Assembly: GCA_016471375.1 (NCBI GenBank)
Contig: WGLZ01000003.1
Coordinates: 1 to 63,456, forward strand
Direction of reading: 5' to 3'
DNA from: Cyanobacteria bacterium RI_101
GTDB lineage: Bacteria > Cyanobacteriota > Cyanobacteriia > Cyanobacteriales > Microcystaceae
Length of the DNA stretch: 63,456 nt
Part shown: piece after piece, positions 53,701-62,491 of the stretch
Layout: the number at the start of each line of letters is the position of its first letter
Position numbering within the stretch: position 1 is the first letter of the stretch
Position numbers and translations under genes: made by a program
The notes under the pieces: generated by a model
Database searches by the model: none
Seen by the model: only the letters and a program-made list of their open reading frames with translations
What the model was told of the DNA's origin: nothing

Positions 53701-54332
53701 AGGGTATCCGCGTTTGGGAAATGCCTTCGGGAGAGTGTATCGCCCAGTTAGCCGCCCATCAAGACCGGGTCTGGACCGTCGCCCATAGCCCCGACGGGCG
53801 TTATTGGCTCACCGGCGGAGACGACCAGACGCTAAAGCTCTGGGATAATCCCACGGGCGAACTGCTCCAAACCTTTCGAGGCCATGAAGGGCAAGTGATC
53901 CGGGCTGAATTTTTACCCGGGGGAGACCGTTTTATTAGCTGTAGCGGCGATCAGACTCTCAAACTTTGGGATCTCAAAACCGGAAATTGTCTCCAAACCT
54001 GGCAAGGGCACGAAAATTGGATTTGGGGCTTTTCTCTAGATCCGCGGGGCCGACGGCTCTATAGTGGCGGCGCCGACGAAACCCTGCGGGTTTGGGATCT
54101 GGGTAGTCCCCAGTCCCTAGGCGAGATCCGGTTGGCGCGTCCCTACGAAGGCGTGAATATTAAGGGGGTCAGGGGGTTGAATCCCTTGGAAAAGGCGACG
54201 TTGCTCACTCTCGGCGCCCAAGACGAGGAAGCCTTAAACTCGGGGGGTCTGAATAATCAAAACGGAGCAGGGCGCCTGATGGACGATGTAGTTGCTTACG
54301 CTTCCCAGCACCATTTCGGCAAAACCTTGTAG
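50703..54332 (+). CDS. STAND NTPase with WD40 repeats
   Basis: A 1209-residue signalling protein. Residues 1-88 form a small helical domain like the effector-associated N-terminus of cyanobacterial vWA-MoxR-associated proteins. An NB-ARC/STAND NTPase follows, with Walker A GVCGQAGMGKSSLV (131-144), Walker B SCLVILDNFETL and an LLTSREKPLELP sensor. A helical arm leads to a short pentapeptide-like LQGYDFSGLSVRQANLRNLS stretch. From about 555 to 1160 there are about 14 WD40 repeats (SPDGRWLASASEDRTIKLW type). Such proteins detect a signal with the propeller and oligomerise on ATP. The reading frame overlaps the antisense USP gene by 99 bases because the usual stop near LLTLGAQ is absent. Confidence 0.9.
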   Translation: MDLETLVDSISRIIAPQSLNAVQRSVIEGAWRGLSYGGMADLGNYDEGYLKGVGAALWQTLSEQLGRQVNKKNLVGQILFYQESLAIPAPEPSRIESPWDEAVEAGPFFGRDQELQTLTEWLTQEKLRLVGVCGQAGMGKSSLVYRLTRQIESQFERVIWRSLRDAPPLAELIRSILGVLQPQQLIALSPLGDLLPHLLAALQAQSCLVILDNFETLFGAHHKAGHFRPGYENYGDLLSALGNTVHRSSVLLTSREKPLELPWMSESGFPVRCLTLGGIDLDAGQALLASQDVELTPDQRAHIHRHYGGNPLALKIVATAITNILGGDGQLLLAESASIVTGINYLLESQFNRLTDLEQKVLYWLAINRDIVGVQTLKEDLFPPVDIHRLLTCLESLQQRSLVESNARGFTLQPVILEYTTDKIINTIAEALLRGDYGALASHALIKATSAEMIQASQIRLIAIPVLNRLREAWPNPKEIQRRLDELLRQLQTNLGLMGGYGAGNLLNLYRQLDINLQGYDFSGLSVRQANLRNLSLRGVNFSHSELKNCALSQTFGGITQISFSPQGDRVVTCDTHGVIHLWDDQLNLLAESRGHICWVWSVCFTPDGRFILSAGQDRTLRRWDGYTGKCLEIWRGHRGVITAVAVSPDGRWLASASEDRTIKLWRLGETDCVATLEGHGAGVWSVVFLPDNQTLVSCSGDGTVKLWDLETQTCLRTLEGHQACVWEVAVSPDGAHLISASFDGVLRIWDVASGGCIGQIVPNAPILDLAFSPDGDSLATAGGDHRICLWDWRRGKCLQVLGLHDAPLWSVAFHPEGRQLASGGDDRGIGLWQLPQGQGLRRLRGYSQCLQTLAVSPDSQWLAAGQENETISLWRLGEDGALPQKAFTLQGHCNRVLDLTFSADGETLISASSDGAIKIWDWRARVCRRALSGHQGWVWAVVLAPGERWLASASHDGTVKLWDWKQGYCYLTLTNCPGPVLSLSVSPDGRQLLAGSYSQGIRVWEMPSGECIAQLAAHQDRVWTVAHSPDGRYWLTGGDDQTLKLWDNPTGELLQTFRGHEGQVIRAEFLPGGDRFISCSGDQTLKLWDLKTGNCLQTWQGHENWIWGFSLDPRGRRLYSGGADETLRVWDLGSPQSLGEIRLARPYEGVNIKGVRGLNPLEKATLLTLGAQDEEALNSGGLNNQNGAGRLMDDVVAYASQHHFGKTL

Positions 54333-54713
54333 CCCCCGGCGCCCGATGATAATTAAATCCGCGTCCCACCGCTGGGCCAGATCCCGAATTTGGCGCCCCG
54401 GCTCTCCCAGGGCCCAGTCCCATTCCGCCGTCACTCCGGCGCTTCGGGCCTGTTGGGCGTAGTCCTCTAACCAGCGTTGAATGTCCCGACTTTCCGCCTG
54501 TAGGCGCTCCTGAAGATTCTGGGCGAACCCCAATAGCTCCTCTCCGGCGCCGCTGGCGTAGGGACTCAGAAGTTGGTTATCTAAGGGCAGACAGTGGAAG
54601 AGTTTCAGCGCCGCTCCGGGTTGGGCGTTTCGCGCTAGATTGAGCGCCTGGGCAAAAACTTCCGGCCCAAGGTCGGAGCGGTCCAGCGCCGCAAAGATTC
54701 GCTGAAAGGTCAT
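54234..54713 (-). CDS. Universal stress protein family protein
   Basis: About 159 residues from ATG 54713 (MTFQRIFAALDRSDLG). USP-A landmarks are the N-terminal FAALDRSD and the C-terminal DLIIIGRRGLQGFAEMVLGS followed by VSNYIVHQAPCSVLII, the ATP-binding G-2x-G-9x-G(S/N) motif. It is probably an ATP-binding stress protein. Its last 99 bases lie on the opposite strand within the extended end of the WD40 gene. Confidence 0.9.
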   Translation of the reverse strand: MTFQRIFAALDRSDLGPEVFAQALNLARNAQPGAALKLFHCLPLDNQLLSPYASGAGEELLGFAQNLQERLQAESRDIQRWLEDYAQQARSAGVTAEWDWALGEPGRQIRDLAQRWDADLIIIGRRGLQGFAEMVLGSVSNYIVHQAPCSVLIIQTPRV

Positions 54714-54839
54714 GGCAGTGAAGGAGATAGAGTTTGATGGCAAATAAAATGTAAAGACGCCAATATTGGCGCCGAGGGGCTGGCGTCTTTCCGGTTTGAG
54801 GGGTCTTTGGTCTTGGCGAAGAGAGGGGACATTAATCTC

Positions 54840-55295
54840 TTAGGCGTCTATCCCCGAAGCCTGCAAAGCGCCGATATAGTCCCGAAAACGCTCCAGATCC
54901 GCCTTAACGGTGGATTCCACCACCCGCCCCAGAAAGAGGTTATCCATAATTTTCCCCAACCATCCCGGCACGGAATAGGCGATGGTGAGACGCACAACGC
55001 TCCGCCCCTTGAGGTCGTAAAACCTGACGGCGCCGCGGTTGGGGAGACCGTCCACGGATTCCCATTGGATGATCTGTTCGGGGATCAGTTTGGTGATGCG
55101 GGAGAGCCAAGTAAACTCGAAGCCTGTGCTGGCTAACTTCCATTTAGAGAGTTCGGGGTTCTCCTCCAAAACGCGGACGGACTCGATCCACTTCATCCAG
55201 CGGGGCATCTGCTCCAAATCCGACCAGAGACTCCAGACCAAGTCCATGGGCGCCTCGACTTCAATTTGCACGCTGTGCTCTAACCAGTTGGCCAT
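54840..55295 (-). CDS. SRPBCC family protein (cyclase/dehydrase type)
   Basis: A 151-residue protein starting MANWLEHSVQIEVEAPMDLV and reading WSDLEQMPRWMKWIESVRVL, then KLIPEQIIQWESVDGLPNRG. These fit the polyketide cyclase/dehydrase (COQ10-like) helix-grip domain: i-v-aP---vw-l--D-e--P-w. The C-terminal helix reads ESTVKADLERFRDYI. It probably binds a lipid or isoprenoid. No signal sequence. It lies between the USP gene and hisB, all on the minus strand. Confidence 0.82.
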   Translation of the reverse strand: MANWLEHSVQIEVEAPMDLVWSLWSDLEQMPRWMKWIESVRVLEENPELSKWKLASTGFEFTWLSRITKLIPEQIIQWESVDGLPNRGAVRFYDLKGRSVVRLTIAYSVPGWLGKIMDNLFLGRVVESTVKADLERFRDYIGALQASGIDA

Positions 55296-55359
55296 AGGAA
55301 TTGGGGAAGTAAGGGGCTAGTTTAGGAAAGGGCTAGGCGTCTTTCATGCTTCTCCTATC

Positions 55360-55986
55360 CTAGAGCGCCCCCTTAGAACTGGGAACGCTCCCCAGACGGC
55401 GCTCGTCGAAGGTAACCGCTTGCCGACAGGCCCGGGCGAAGGCTTTAAAGGTCGCTTCAATAATATGGTGAGTATTCAGCCCGTCCAGTTGGCGAATGTG
55501 GAGGGTCAGCAAACTGTGGTTCACTAGGGCGACAAAAAATTCCCGCACGAGTTGGGTGTCGTAGGTTCCCACCCGTTCCGTGGGTAGGGTTAACCCGTAA
55601 CTTAAATGGGGGCGCCCGGAAAAATCCAGACTGACCTGAACCAAGGCCTCGTCCAACGGCGCCACAAAATGTCCGAAGCGGTGAATTCCCCGGCGCTCTC
55701 CCAGCGCCTGGTTTAACGCTTGGCCGAGGGTAATGCCCACGTCCTCGTTGGTGTGGTGGTCGTCAATCTCCAGATCTCCCGTCGCCCGCACTTCCAAGTC
55801 AATTAAGCCGTGGGAGGCGATTTGCTGGAGCATATGATCCAAAAACGGAATCCCCGTCTCGGCTTGACAACGCCCTTCCCCGTCTAGATTGAGACGGACA
55901 AAAACATCGGTTTCTTTCGTGGCGCGATGAACCGCGGCGCCGCGGCCGGTTTGGGCCGGAGAATCGGGAAGAACGGTGGAAATCAT
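55360..55986 (-). CDS. hisB: Imidazoleglycerol-phosphate dehydratase
   Basis: A 208-residue monofunctional HisB. It has [51 protein letters not shown] and the second [20 protein letters not shown]-like motif (here [17 protein letters not shown]), which carry the His and Glu ligands of the two Mn2+ ions. It catalyses the sixth step of histidine synthesis. Start and length are normal. Confidence 0.96.
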   Translation of the reverse strand: MISTVLPDSPAQTGRGAAVHRATKETDVFVRLNLDGEGRCQAETGIPFLDHMLQQIASHGLIDLEVRATGDLEIDDHHTNEDVGITLGQALNQALGERRGIHRFGHFVAPLDEALVQVSLDFSGRPHLSYGLTLPTERVGTYDTQLVREFFVALVNHSLLTLHIRQLDGLNTHHIIEATFKAFARACRQAVTFDERRLGSVPSSKGAL

Positions 55987-56084
55987 GAGGCAGGCAACAG
56001 TGAGCAGTGATCAAATTTAACCCAAGACGGGGAGGAATCGCGACCACATCGCTTAAAGGATATTTGGTGAACCTCCCCTCACCC

Positions 56085-56150
56085 CCCAATTCTGGGGGAA
56101 ACGGTCGTCAAAGTCCCCCAAAGTTGGGGGATTTAGGGGGCTGATTGACC
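56085..56150. repeat. Intergenic hairpin repeat (CCCCCAAAGTTGGGGG type)
   Basis: CCCCCCAATTCTGGGGGAAA and AAAGTCCCCCAAAGTTGGGG form two hairpins in a row, followed by GATTTAGGGGGCTGA. This type of repeat is spread widely between cyanobacterial genes. It lies just behind the stop of the 56167-57345 gene and may end its transcript. Confidence 0.6.
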
Positions 56151-56166
56151 CTTATTAAACATCCCC

Positions 56167-57345
56167 TCAAATCCGCAACTGGATTTCCCGTTTGCTGAAG
56201 GGCAGATCCTGGTTAATAGCGTCAATTTCCGCCTGCTCCATCTCGTTAATTTCTTCGATGTAATGGTTTAAAATCTGCGCCATCCTCGGGGCGTAGAAGC
56301 GGTGGAGGCTGTAGTTAGCCGTAGCGGGGAAACCCCGGCGCCGTTTATGGCGGCCCCCGGCGCCGGGATCGAACATTTGGATGTTTTGCTCAATGGCCCA
56401 CTGGATGGGGCGGTAATAGCAGGCTTCAAAATGAAGGCAGTCGTACTCCTGTAAACTGCCCCAATAGCGCCCGTAGAGGTTGGGCCCTTTGCGTAAACAG
56501 AAAGAAAGTCCCGCGGGATGCTGGTCGTCGCTTTCGCTGTAGGCCGCCACCAGCGCCACCCGTTGGCGGTAGTTGGGATAGAGTTGCTCAAAAAACTTGC
56601 GGGTTAAATATTTACTGCCCCAATAGAACTTATCGCAGGTGCTACTGTAAAACCGATAAATCAGGGGAAAAAGGTGGTGGGGAATCTCCTCCCCCGCTAG
56701 GACTTCGACTCGTAAGCCCGCCTGCTCCACCGCCTTCCGTTCCCGGCGAATATTGCGGCGCTGGTTGGCGTTAAAGACCTGTAGATAATCCTCAAAGGTG
56801 TGGAACTCCTGATTGCGCCAGATGTAGCTGTGGTGGAGCCAGGGGGTAAAGCCTAGGCTCTCCATCTCCCGGCGCCAGACGGGGTCGGCAAAGAGAAAAT
56901 GACAGCCGGACAACCCCAGGTTTTGACACTGAGCGTCAATGGCTTGAACCAGGAGGTTTAAAATCGTCCGGCGCTCCGCCTGGGGAGAAATTAAAAATTG
57001 GTACCCCTCCGCCGGGGTCATGGGGGTCATTCCCAATAATTTGGGATAGTAGTTAATCCCTAGACGATGGGCCAGATCCGCCCATTGGTGGTCAAAGACA
57101 AACTCCCCGTAACTGTGGCTTTTTAGATACAAAGGAGCGGCGCCGACCAACTCCCGGCCCTGCCAGACCGTCAAATGACAGGGTTGCCAGCCGGTGTTGC
57201 GCCCCACGCTCCCGGAGGTTTCCAAATTCCGTAGCCAGTCCCATTCCAGAAAGGGCGTTTCCAGGGGCAAAGCCAAGGCGTCCCATTGGCTTTGGGGAAT
57301 TTCTCCCAGATTGGTATGCCAGTTAACTCGATATTGCGGAGCCAT
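56167..57345 (-). CDS. FemAB/GNAT-like peptidogalycan-type N-acyltransferase family protein (COG3146)
   Basis: A 392-residue protein of the PF04339/COG3146 family. Landmarks are TPFLEWDWLRNLETSGSVG, CHLTVWQGRELVGAAPLYLK, FNANQRRNIRRERKAVEQAG and a C-terminal MFDPGAGGRHKRRRGF. It has a double GNAT fold. Members are thought to transfer acyl or aminoacyl groups, but no substrate is established. Its start overlaps the stop of the upstream SH3 protein gene by one base. Confidence 0.85.
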   Translation of the reverse strand: MAPQYRVNWHTNLGEIPQSQWDALALPLETPFLEWDWLRNLETSGSVGRNTGWQPCHLTVWQGRELVGAAPLYLKSHSYGEFVFDHQWADLAHRLGINYYPKLLGMTPMTPAEGYQFLISPQAERRTILNLLVQAIDAQCQNLGLSGCHFLFADPVWRREMESLGFTPWLHHSYIWRNQEFHTFEDYLQVFNANQRRNIRRERKAVEQAGLRVEVLAGEEIPHHLFPLIYRFYSSTCDKFYWGSKYLTRKFFEQLYPNYRQRVALVAAYSESDDQHPAGLSFCLRKGPNLYGRYWGSLQEYDCLHFEACYYRPIQWAIEQNIQMFDPGAGGRHKRRRGFPATANYSLHRFYAPRMAQILNHYIEEINEMEQAEIDAINQDLPFSKREIQLRI

Positions 57346-57857
57346 TACTCTAATTTTTGTAAATTACCCTGTCTGACCCAGCCTTCCTGTTCGCCGGAAG
57401 TGCGGATCTTGACCCATTCCCCATTACTTTCTAGCACAATCACTTCTTCGTTGTAGCCGACGCCCCCTGTGCGTTCTGAATCCCGGCCGGGCCCGGAGCG
57501 CAAGCTTAACCCTTCGCCCCAAATCACCTTGGCTTTGTAGGCGTTGGGAGGGAGGGTGGGGCTAGGGCTAGGGGAGGGACTGGGACTCGGGGTGGGGCTG
57601 GGAGAGGGGGAAACCGCGGGTTTGGGTTCCTGACTGGCTTTGGGGTCGGGTTTCGGGCTGGCTTTGGGTTTGCTCACTTCCGCCTTGGCTTTTTTGGCCA
57701 CTTCCTCCGGGAAAACCGGGCGCTCCGGCGCGGCGGCGAAGCGGGAGACGATGAGATAGCCGACGAGAGTAATGGCGCCGACAAAGAGGCCCATGCCGAG
57801 GAGAAAGCCGATGATAAATTGGAGGACGCTGGGGAGGGGTTTCATCTTGACGGTCAT
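57345..57857 (-). CDS. Membrane-anchored bacterial SH3 domain protein
   Basis: A 170-residue protein. A membrane helix lies at about residues 14-37 (FIIGFLLGMGLFVGAITLVG). A Lys/Pro/Ala linker and a run of SP dipeptides (PSPSPTPSPSPSPSP) follow. The C-terminal 65 residues form an SH3b domain: VIWGEGLSLRSGPGRDSERT and NGEWVKIRTSGEQEGWVRQG. SH3b domains often bind cell-wall peptides. It overlaps the following acyltransferase gene by one base (TAATG), so a joint envelope-related role is plausible. Confidence 0.85.
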   Translation of the reverse strand: MTVKMKPLPSVLQFIIGFLLGMGLFVGAITLVGYLIVSRFAAAPERPVFPEEVAKKAKAEVSKPKASPKPDPKASQEPKPAVSPSPSPTPSPSPSPSPSPTLPPNAYKAKVIWGEGLSLRSGPGRDSERTGGVGYNEEVIVLESNGEWVKIRTSGEQEGWVRQGNLQKLE

Positions 57858-57869
57858 GGTCGGGGGAGG

Positions 57870-58050
57870 GGACGGGGGGAGGTGGGGGAATGGGAGGAGA
57901 GGGAGGAATGGGGGAGGAGAGGGAGGGCGCCCTTCGACTACGCTCAGGGCGCGAAATAGAGTGGGGCCAATTTAACCGAGGGCTGAGCGGAGCGTTGTCC
58001 TGAGCGGTTCGGCTAGCTCACCGTATCACCTGCCGAAGGGCCGAAGCCTG
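57870..58050. repeat. Purine-rich and CTTCGAC/GCTCAG-type repeats
   Basis: A GGGAGGAGAGGGAGG-type stretch (about 57885-57928) is followed by CGCCCTTCGACTACGCTCAG, a palindrome-rich string, and GCTAGCTCACCGTATCACCT. Shorter relatives are at 28050-28100 and 36364-36400. No gene is present between ycf46 and the SH3 gene. Confidence 0.5.
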
Positions 58051-58053
58051 ACT

Positions 58054-59547
58054 CTAATCTGGCCCGGAAAAACGGGTTTCTCGGGAGGCGAGACGGGCTT
58101 TGCCGGAGCGGGCCCAGTCCTGAAGAAATCGCGCTTGTTCCGGCGCCGTGCGGGCGAGGGGCACGACCTGGCTGGCGGCTTCGAGGATGTCTTCGGCGGT
58201 AAAGTCGCGGTTTTGGCTAAAGCCGATGTGCATGGCTTCTATGAGAATTTGCTCGATTTCAGCGCCGGAAAAATCGGGGGTTTCATAGGCTAAGCGCTTC
58301 AGGTCGTACTGACGCAGATTGTGGGGGCGCAGTCGGGATAAATGGACGTTGAAAATGGCTTCCCGTTCCTTTTCCGTGGGGAGACCAACGAAGAAGAGTT
58401 CGTCAAAGCGCCCTTTGCGGAGGAGTTCCGGCGGTAGGGTTTGAATGTTGTTGGCGGTGGCGACGACAAAGACGGGGGAGGTTTTTTCCGAGAGCCAGGT
58501 AATAAAGGTTCCAAAAACCCGGCTGGTAGCGCCGCCATCGCTCCGGCCCTCGATCCCGGCGAAGGCTTTGTCAATTTCGTCGATCCAAAAGACGCAGGGC
58601 GCTAGGGCTTCCGCGAGGTTGATCATCTGGCGGGTGCGGGATTCCGATTCTCCCACCAGTCCCCCAAACAAACGGCCCACATCCAGTCGCAGGAGGGGCA
58701 AGTGCCAATGGTGGGCGATGGCCTTGGCGGTGAGGGATTTGCCGGTGCCCTGAATGCCCGCGAGCAGTAAGCCCCTGGGGTAGGGTAGGCCGTAACTGCG
58801 GGCCCGGTCGCTAAAGGCGCCGCCCCGGCGGAGCAACCATTCCTTCAGGTTATCTAAACCGCCGATGTCGGTGATTTGCTCCTTGGCGGGGTAGTAGTCC
58901 AAAATTTGGGTCTGACGGATAGACTGGCGCTTTTCTTCTAGAATTAACTCCACGTCTTCGGCAGAAATTTGTCCCCCCTGGGCGAGGCAACGGGTTAGAA
59001 CCCTTTGAATGCGCTCTAGGGATAATCCCTGGGCGGCCCGGGCCAGATCGTCCAATAACTCCGGCGCTAGGGTTTGAGCGCCGAGTAAGTTTTGAATGGC
59101 GGTCTTAATTTCTCCATTATTGGGCAGGGGAAAATCTAAAACCGTGATCACCTCCGTCAGTTCCTGGGGAATCTGCACCTGGGGCGCCAGCAGAATAATA
59201 TTTTTGGGCTGACTTTTCAGTTGGCGGGCTAAATTCCGCAGTTTGCGGGAGACGGAAACATCCTCTAAAAAGCGCTGAAAGTCCCGGAGGATAAACACCC
59301 CGGCCACATTGGGGGGCAATTTTTCAATAAATTCCAAGGCTTGTAAAGGATTGCGTTTACCGGCGCCGTCGCTGTTGGGATTGCCCTGGTAGCCCTCCAC
59401 AAAATCCCAGTAGTAAATTCCCGGCTTCCCCACCCGTTCCCCGCAGGCGGCAATGGCGCTTTCCACCCGCTCTTCCTCTAGGGTCGGGATATAAATCAGG
59501 GGATAACAGGCCCGGAGTAAAAGCTCTAATTCTTCAGCGAAAGACAT
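58054..59547 (-). CDS. ycf46: AAA+ ATPase Ycf46
   Basis: A 497-residue protein with an N-terminal domain typical of Ycf46 ([20 protein letters not shown]) and a C-terminal AAA+ module. Walker A is [20 protein letters not shown], Walker B is [12 protein letters not shown], the sensor region is [20 protein letters not shown] and the arginine finger lies in RKGRFDELF. Ycf46 is kept in cyanobacteria and red algal plastids and has been linked to photosynthesis and inorganic carbon use in Synechocystis. The gene is separated by about 100 bases from the upstream PBP1A gene. Confidence 0.93.
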   Translation of the reverse strand: MSFAEELELLLRACYPLIYIPTLEEERVESAIAACGERVGKPGIYYWDFVEGYQGNPNSDGAGKRNPLQALEFIEKLPPNVAGVFILRDFQRFLEDVSVSRKLRNLARQLKSQPKNIILLAPQVQIPQELTEVITVLDFPLPNNGEIKTAIQNLLGAQTLAPELLDDLARAAQGLSLERIQRVLTRCLAQGGQISAEDVELILEEKRQSIRQTQILDYYPAKEQITDIGGLDNLKEWLLRRGGAFSDRARSYGLPYPRGLLLAGIQGTGKSLTAKAIAHHWHLPLLRLDVGRLFGGLVGESESRTRQMINLAEALAPCVFWIDEIDKAFAGIEGRSDGGATSRVFGTFITWLSEKTSPVFVVATANNIQTLPPELLRKGRFDELFFVGLPTEKEREAIFNVHLSRLRPHNLRQYDLKRLAYETPDFSGAEIEQILIEAMHIGFSQNRDFTAEDILEAASQVVPLARTAPEQARFLQDWARSGKARLASRETRFSGPD

Positions 59548-59651
59548 GACTTCTAGTCGGATTCACAGTTCTGAAAGACATCACTAGCGGTCTCTGACTC
59601 CCCTTCTCCCGTTCTGGGAGAAGGGGCTGGGGGATGAGGGCAAACAAAAGA

Positions 59652-62297
59652 CTATTCTTCTTTGCGACCCGCGGGCGGCGCCGGTAATCCCCCCGTCGGG
59701 GCGCTCTGGGTTGAGGTTGAAGTTTCCGCGGGACGACTGGCCACGCGCCGGCGCCGGCGCCGGGAACTGCGGCGGGGGGTTTCTTCAGTATTTTGAACGC
59801 TCTCTTGAGTACGGCGAGAGCGCCGACGACGGCGCCGGGGTTGGGTTTCCGCCGTTCCGGTTTCGTAGCGAGAAGAGCGGCGCCGGCTGGAGCTTTGACC
59901 TTCCGGCGCTCCGACAATGGCCAGATCCACTGTCCGGGCCTTAATCGGTTCGGCCTTAATGCTCGGTTTGCGGGCGTAGGGGTTCTTCGGCTCGGCGGGG
60001 AAATACTCCGCCTTCATGCCTTCGGTGGCCTCCCGCATGAATTTGCCCCAAATCAAAGCGGCGGTGGCGCTGGCGCCGCGGGTGGGTTTATTGTTGTCGT
60101 TGCCCAGCCAAACCCCCGTCACCAGTTGGGGAATATAACCGATGAACCACAGGTCCCGGGCTTCGTCGGAGGTGCCGGTTTTTCCCGCCACCTGACGGTC
60201 GGGGAGTTGGGCCGGGCCGCCGGTGCCGGAGGTGACCACGCTCCGCATCAGGGAGGTCATAATGGCGTTGCTGTTGGGATCCAGCGCCGTGGTTTGTTGG
60301 TGTTTGGGTAAATAGAGGGGCAGTCCCTTGGCGTTGACCACCTTTTGGACGGCGAAGGGCTGGACGTGAACCCCGTTTTTGGCAAACGTCCCGTAGGCGC
60401 TGGTCATCTCTAGGGGCGTCATCTCCCAGGCGCCGAGGGCGATGGAGTAGGTGGGTTCGATTTTGGACTCAATGCCCATCTTGCGGGAGAGGGCGATGAC
60501 GGGATTCCAACCCACGTCTAGGAGCAAACGCACCGCCACAATGTTGACAGAATTGGTCAGCGCCTGCCGCAGGGACATGGGGCCGCCCCGGTAGGTGTCG
60601 CCGTAGTTTTCCGGTTTATAGTTGCCGATAGCAAAGGGCGCGTCGAGGTAGGACTTGTTGGGGGAAATGCCGGAGGCGATGGCCGCGGCGTAGAGGATGG
60701 GTTTAAAGGTGGAGCCGGGTTGGCGCTTAGCCTGGGTGACGCGGTTAAACTGGCTCTTGCCGTAGTCTGTGCCCCCCACCATGGTTTTAATAGCGCCGGT
60801 GCGGGGATCAAGGGACACCAGCGCCGCCTCGGAAAAGCCCTGGTAGCCGCCGTAGCGTTTGACGGAGCGTTGGACAATCTCCTCCGCTTCGGTTTGCCAG
60901 CGGGAATTGAGGGTGGTGGTCACCACTACGCCCCCGGCCTGGAGGTCGGCTTTTTTAACTTTTCGCTCCAGTTCCTTAAGAATATAGTCCGTAAAAAAGG
61001 GCGCCAAGCGGTTAAAGCGCTTGAGGGGACTGGGCTTGAGGGTGAGAGGTTGGGCTTGGGCGGCCTTCGCTTCCGCCTCGGTGATAAAGCCCCCCGCCGC
61101 CATCTTTTGCAACACCTCGTCCCGGCGCTTTTGGGCCGCTTCTTTATTTTCCAAGGGGGAGTATAAACTCGGCGCCGGCACAATGCCCGCCAGGGTGGCG
61201 GCTTCCCCGAGGGTTAATTTCTCTGGGGGTTTACTGAAATAGGCCCAACTGGCGTCCGCCACCCCGTAGGCGCCGGAGCCGAGGTAAACCAGATTTAAAT
61301 AACGCTCTAAAATCTGTTCCTTGGGTAGCGTCGTTTCAATTTTCTGGGCCAGACGCAATTCCTTGACCTTGCGGGCGACGGTGCGGTCTTGACTTAAAAA
61401 AACCAGCCGGGCCAACTGTTGAGTAATGGTGCTCCCGCCCTCCACCACGCCCCCGGCTTGAGCGTTGACCAGCGCCGCCCTGAGAATCCCTTGGTAATCC
61501 ACCCCCCGGTGGTCGTAAAAGCGCCGGTCTTCGCTGGCGATAAAAGCTTTTTCCACTAGGGGCGGGATTTTCCCTAGTTTGAGTTGGTCGTGGCTCACGT
61601 TGCCGATTTCCTGCAAAATGGTTCCGTCGCTGGCTTTCAGCGTAATCGTTCCCGCCGGGGCGTAAACCACAATATCTTCCACATTCGCCTGGGTGGCGCT
61701 TTCCAGGGCGTAGAGTCCCAGACCCGCCGCCAGGGCCCCGGTTCCGGCGCCGAGGCCCAACCCCGACCAGAGCCAAAAGCGGGGATGTTGCCGGAGTTTT
61801 CCGAGTCGGGAGGCCGCTGGTTTTAAACGAGACTTGAACGGTCGCAACCAGGGCGGCGCTGAAAACCGGCGATTAAGAGGGGTTTCCGTCTTATTTTTTC
61901 GTTGAGAGCGTCGGCGCCGGGAACGACGGGGGGAGGGTAACGGCTCCGCTGGCTCGTCCAAACTAGGGGGGAGCGTTTCGGGTTGGGGCGCCGGCTCCTC
62001 TAGGGTCAAGGTTCCCGGTTGGGCGTGGGGATGGGGTTGCCAAGCCGGAAGGGGCGCGGAGGGAATCTCCAAGCTATCCGGCTCTAGTTCTAGGGCGTGT
62101 TTTAGGGTGTGGCGATGCTCGGCCCAGTGGCTATCTTCCTCCGGCGCCAGTCCAGGGGCGGGCAGATCCGCCGCGGGGGGAGGGGCTATTTCCGGGGCCG
62201 GCGCCGCGGTATCCGGCTCTTGCTCAATTTGCTGGGCCAGACGGTGGAGGAGTTGACTGGTCTTGTGTTTCAAATTTTGGGCAAAGGGTTTAAACAC
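59652..62297 (-). CDS. Class A penicillin-binding protein (PBP1A type)
   Basis: An 881-residue protein, probably from GTG 62297. A cytoplasmic N-terminal part of about 180 residues, rich in Pro/Glu and with an RRSRRRRSQRKNK cluster, precedes one membrane helix (about 195-215). The GT51 transglycosylase has FIASEDRRFYDHRGVDYQG with the catalytic Glu and GGSTITQQLARLV. The transpeptidase has STFKP (SxxK), SVN and KTGTS. The last 110 residues are again Arg-rich (RRRRRSRRTQ, SSRRRRRRV). Both enzymatic halves are intact; it polymerises and cross-links peptidoglycan. The long basic tail is unusual and would lie outside the membrane, near wall polymers. Confidence 0.94.
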   Translation of the reverse strand: MFKPFAQNLKHKTSQLLHRLAQQIEQEPDTAAPAPEIAPPPAADLPAPGLAPEEDSHWAEHRHTLKHALELEPDSLEIPSAPLPAWQPHPHAQPGTLTLEEPAPQPETLPPSLDEPAEPLPSPRRSRRRRSQRKNKTETPLNRRFSAPPWLRPFKSRLKPAASRLGKLRQHPRFWLWSGLGLGAGTGALAAGLGLYALESATQANVEDIVVYAPAGTITLKASDGTILQEIGNVSHDQLKLGKIPPLVEKAFIASEDRRFYDHRGVDYQGILRAALVNAQAGGVVEGGSTITQQLARLVFLSQDRTVARKVKELRLAQKIETTLPKEQILERYLNLVYLGSGAYGVADASWAYFSKPPEKLTLGEAATLAGIVPAPSLYSPLENKEAAQKRRDEVLQKMAAGGFITEAEAKAAQAQPLTLKPSPLKRFNRLAPFFTDYILKELERKVKKADLQAGGVVVTTTLNSRWQTEAEEIVQRSVKRYGGYQGFSEAALVSLDPRTGAIKTMVGGTDYGKSQFNRVTQAKRQPGSTFKPILYAAAIASGISPNKSYLDAPFAIGNYKPENYGDTYRGGPMSLRQALTNSVNIVAVRLLLDVGWNPVIALSRKMGIESKIEPTYSIALGAWEMTPLEMTSAYGTFAKNGVHVQPFAVQKVVNAKGLPLYLPKHQQTTALDPNSNAIMTSLMRSVVTSGTGGPAQLPDRQVAGKTGTSDEARDLWFIGYIPQLVTGVWLGNDNNKPTRGASATAALIWGKFMREATEGMKAEYFPAEPKNPYARKPSIKAEPIKARTVDLAIVGAPEGQSSSRRRSSRYETGTAETQPRRRRRRSRRTQESVQNTEETPRRSSRRRRRRVASRPAETSTSTQSAPTGGLPAPPAGRKEE

Positions 62298-62491
62298 GGC
62301 GTTGGCGACGGGAGCGGTAAACGGCGGCGGGCAGGTTCAAAGCAATACTCTAGAGACTAGCTCCCTTTTTAAATAGTTTCGTTGGGGAGCCTTGACTGCC
62401 GTTATTATAGTCTTCCGAGTTGTTCTCTCGGCGGCTACCCAAAAGAGAAATTTGCCTCCATAATGGGGAAAAAATCGCGCCGGTTGTGGTC

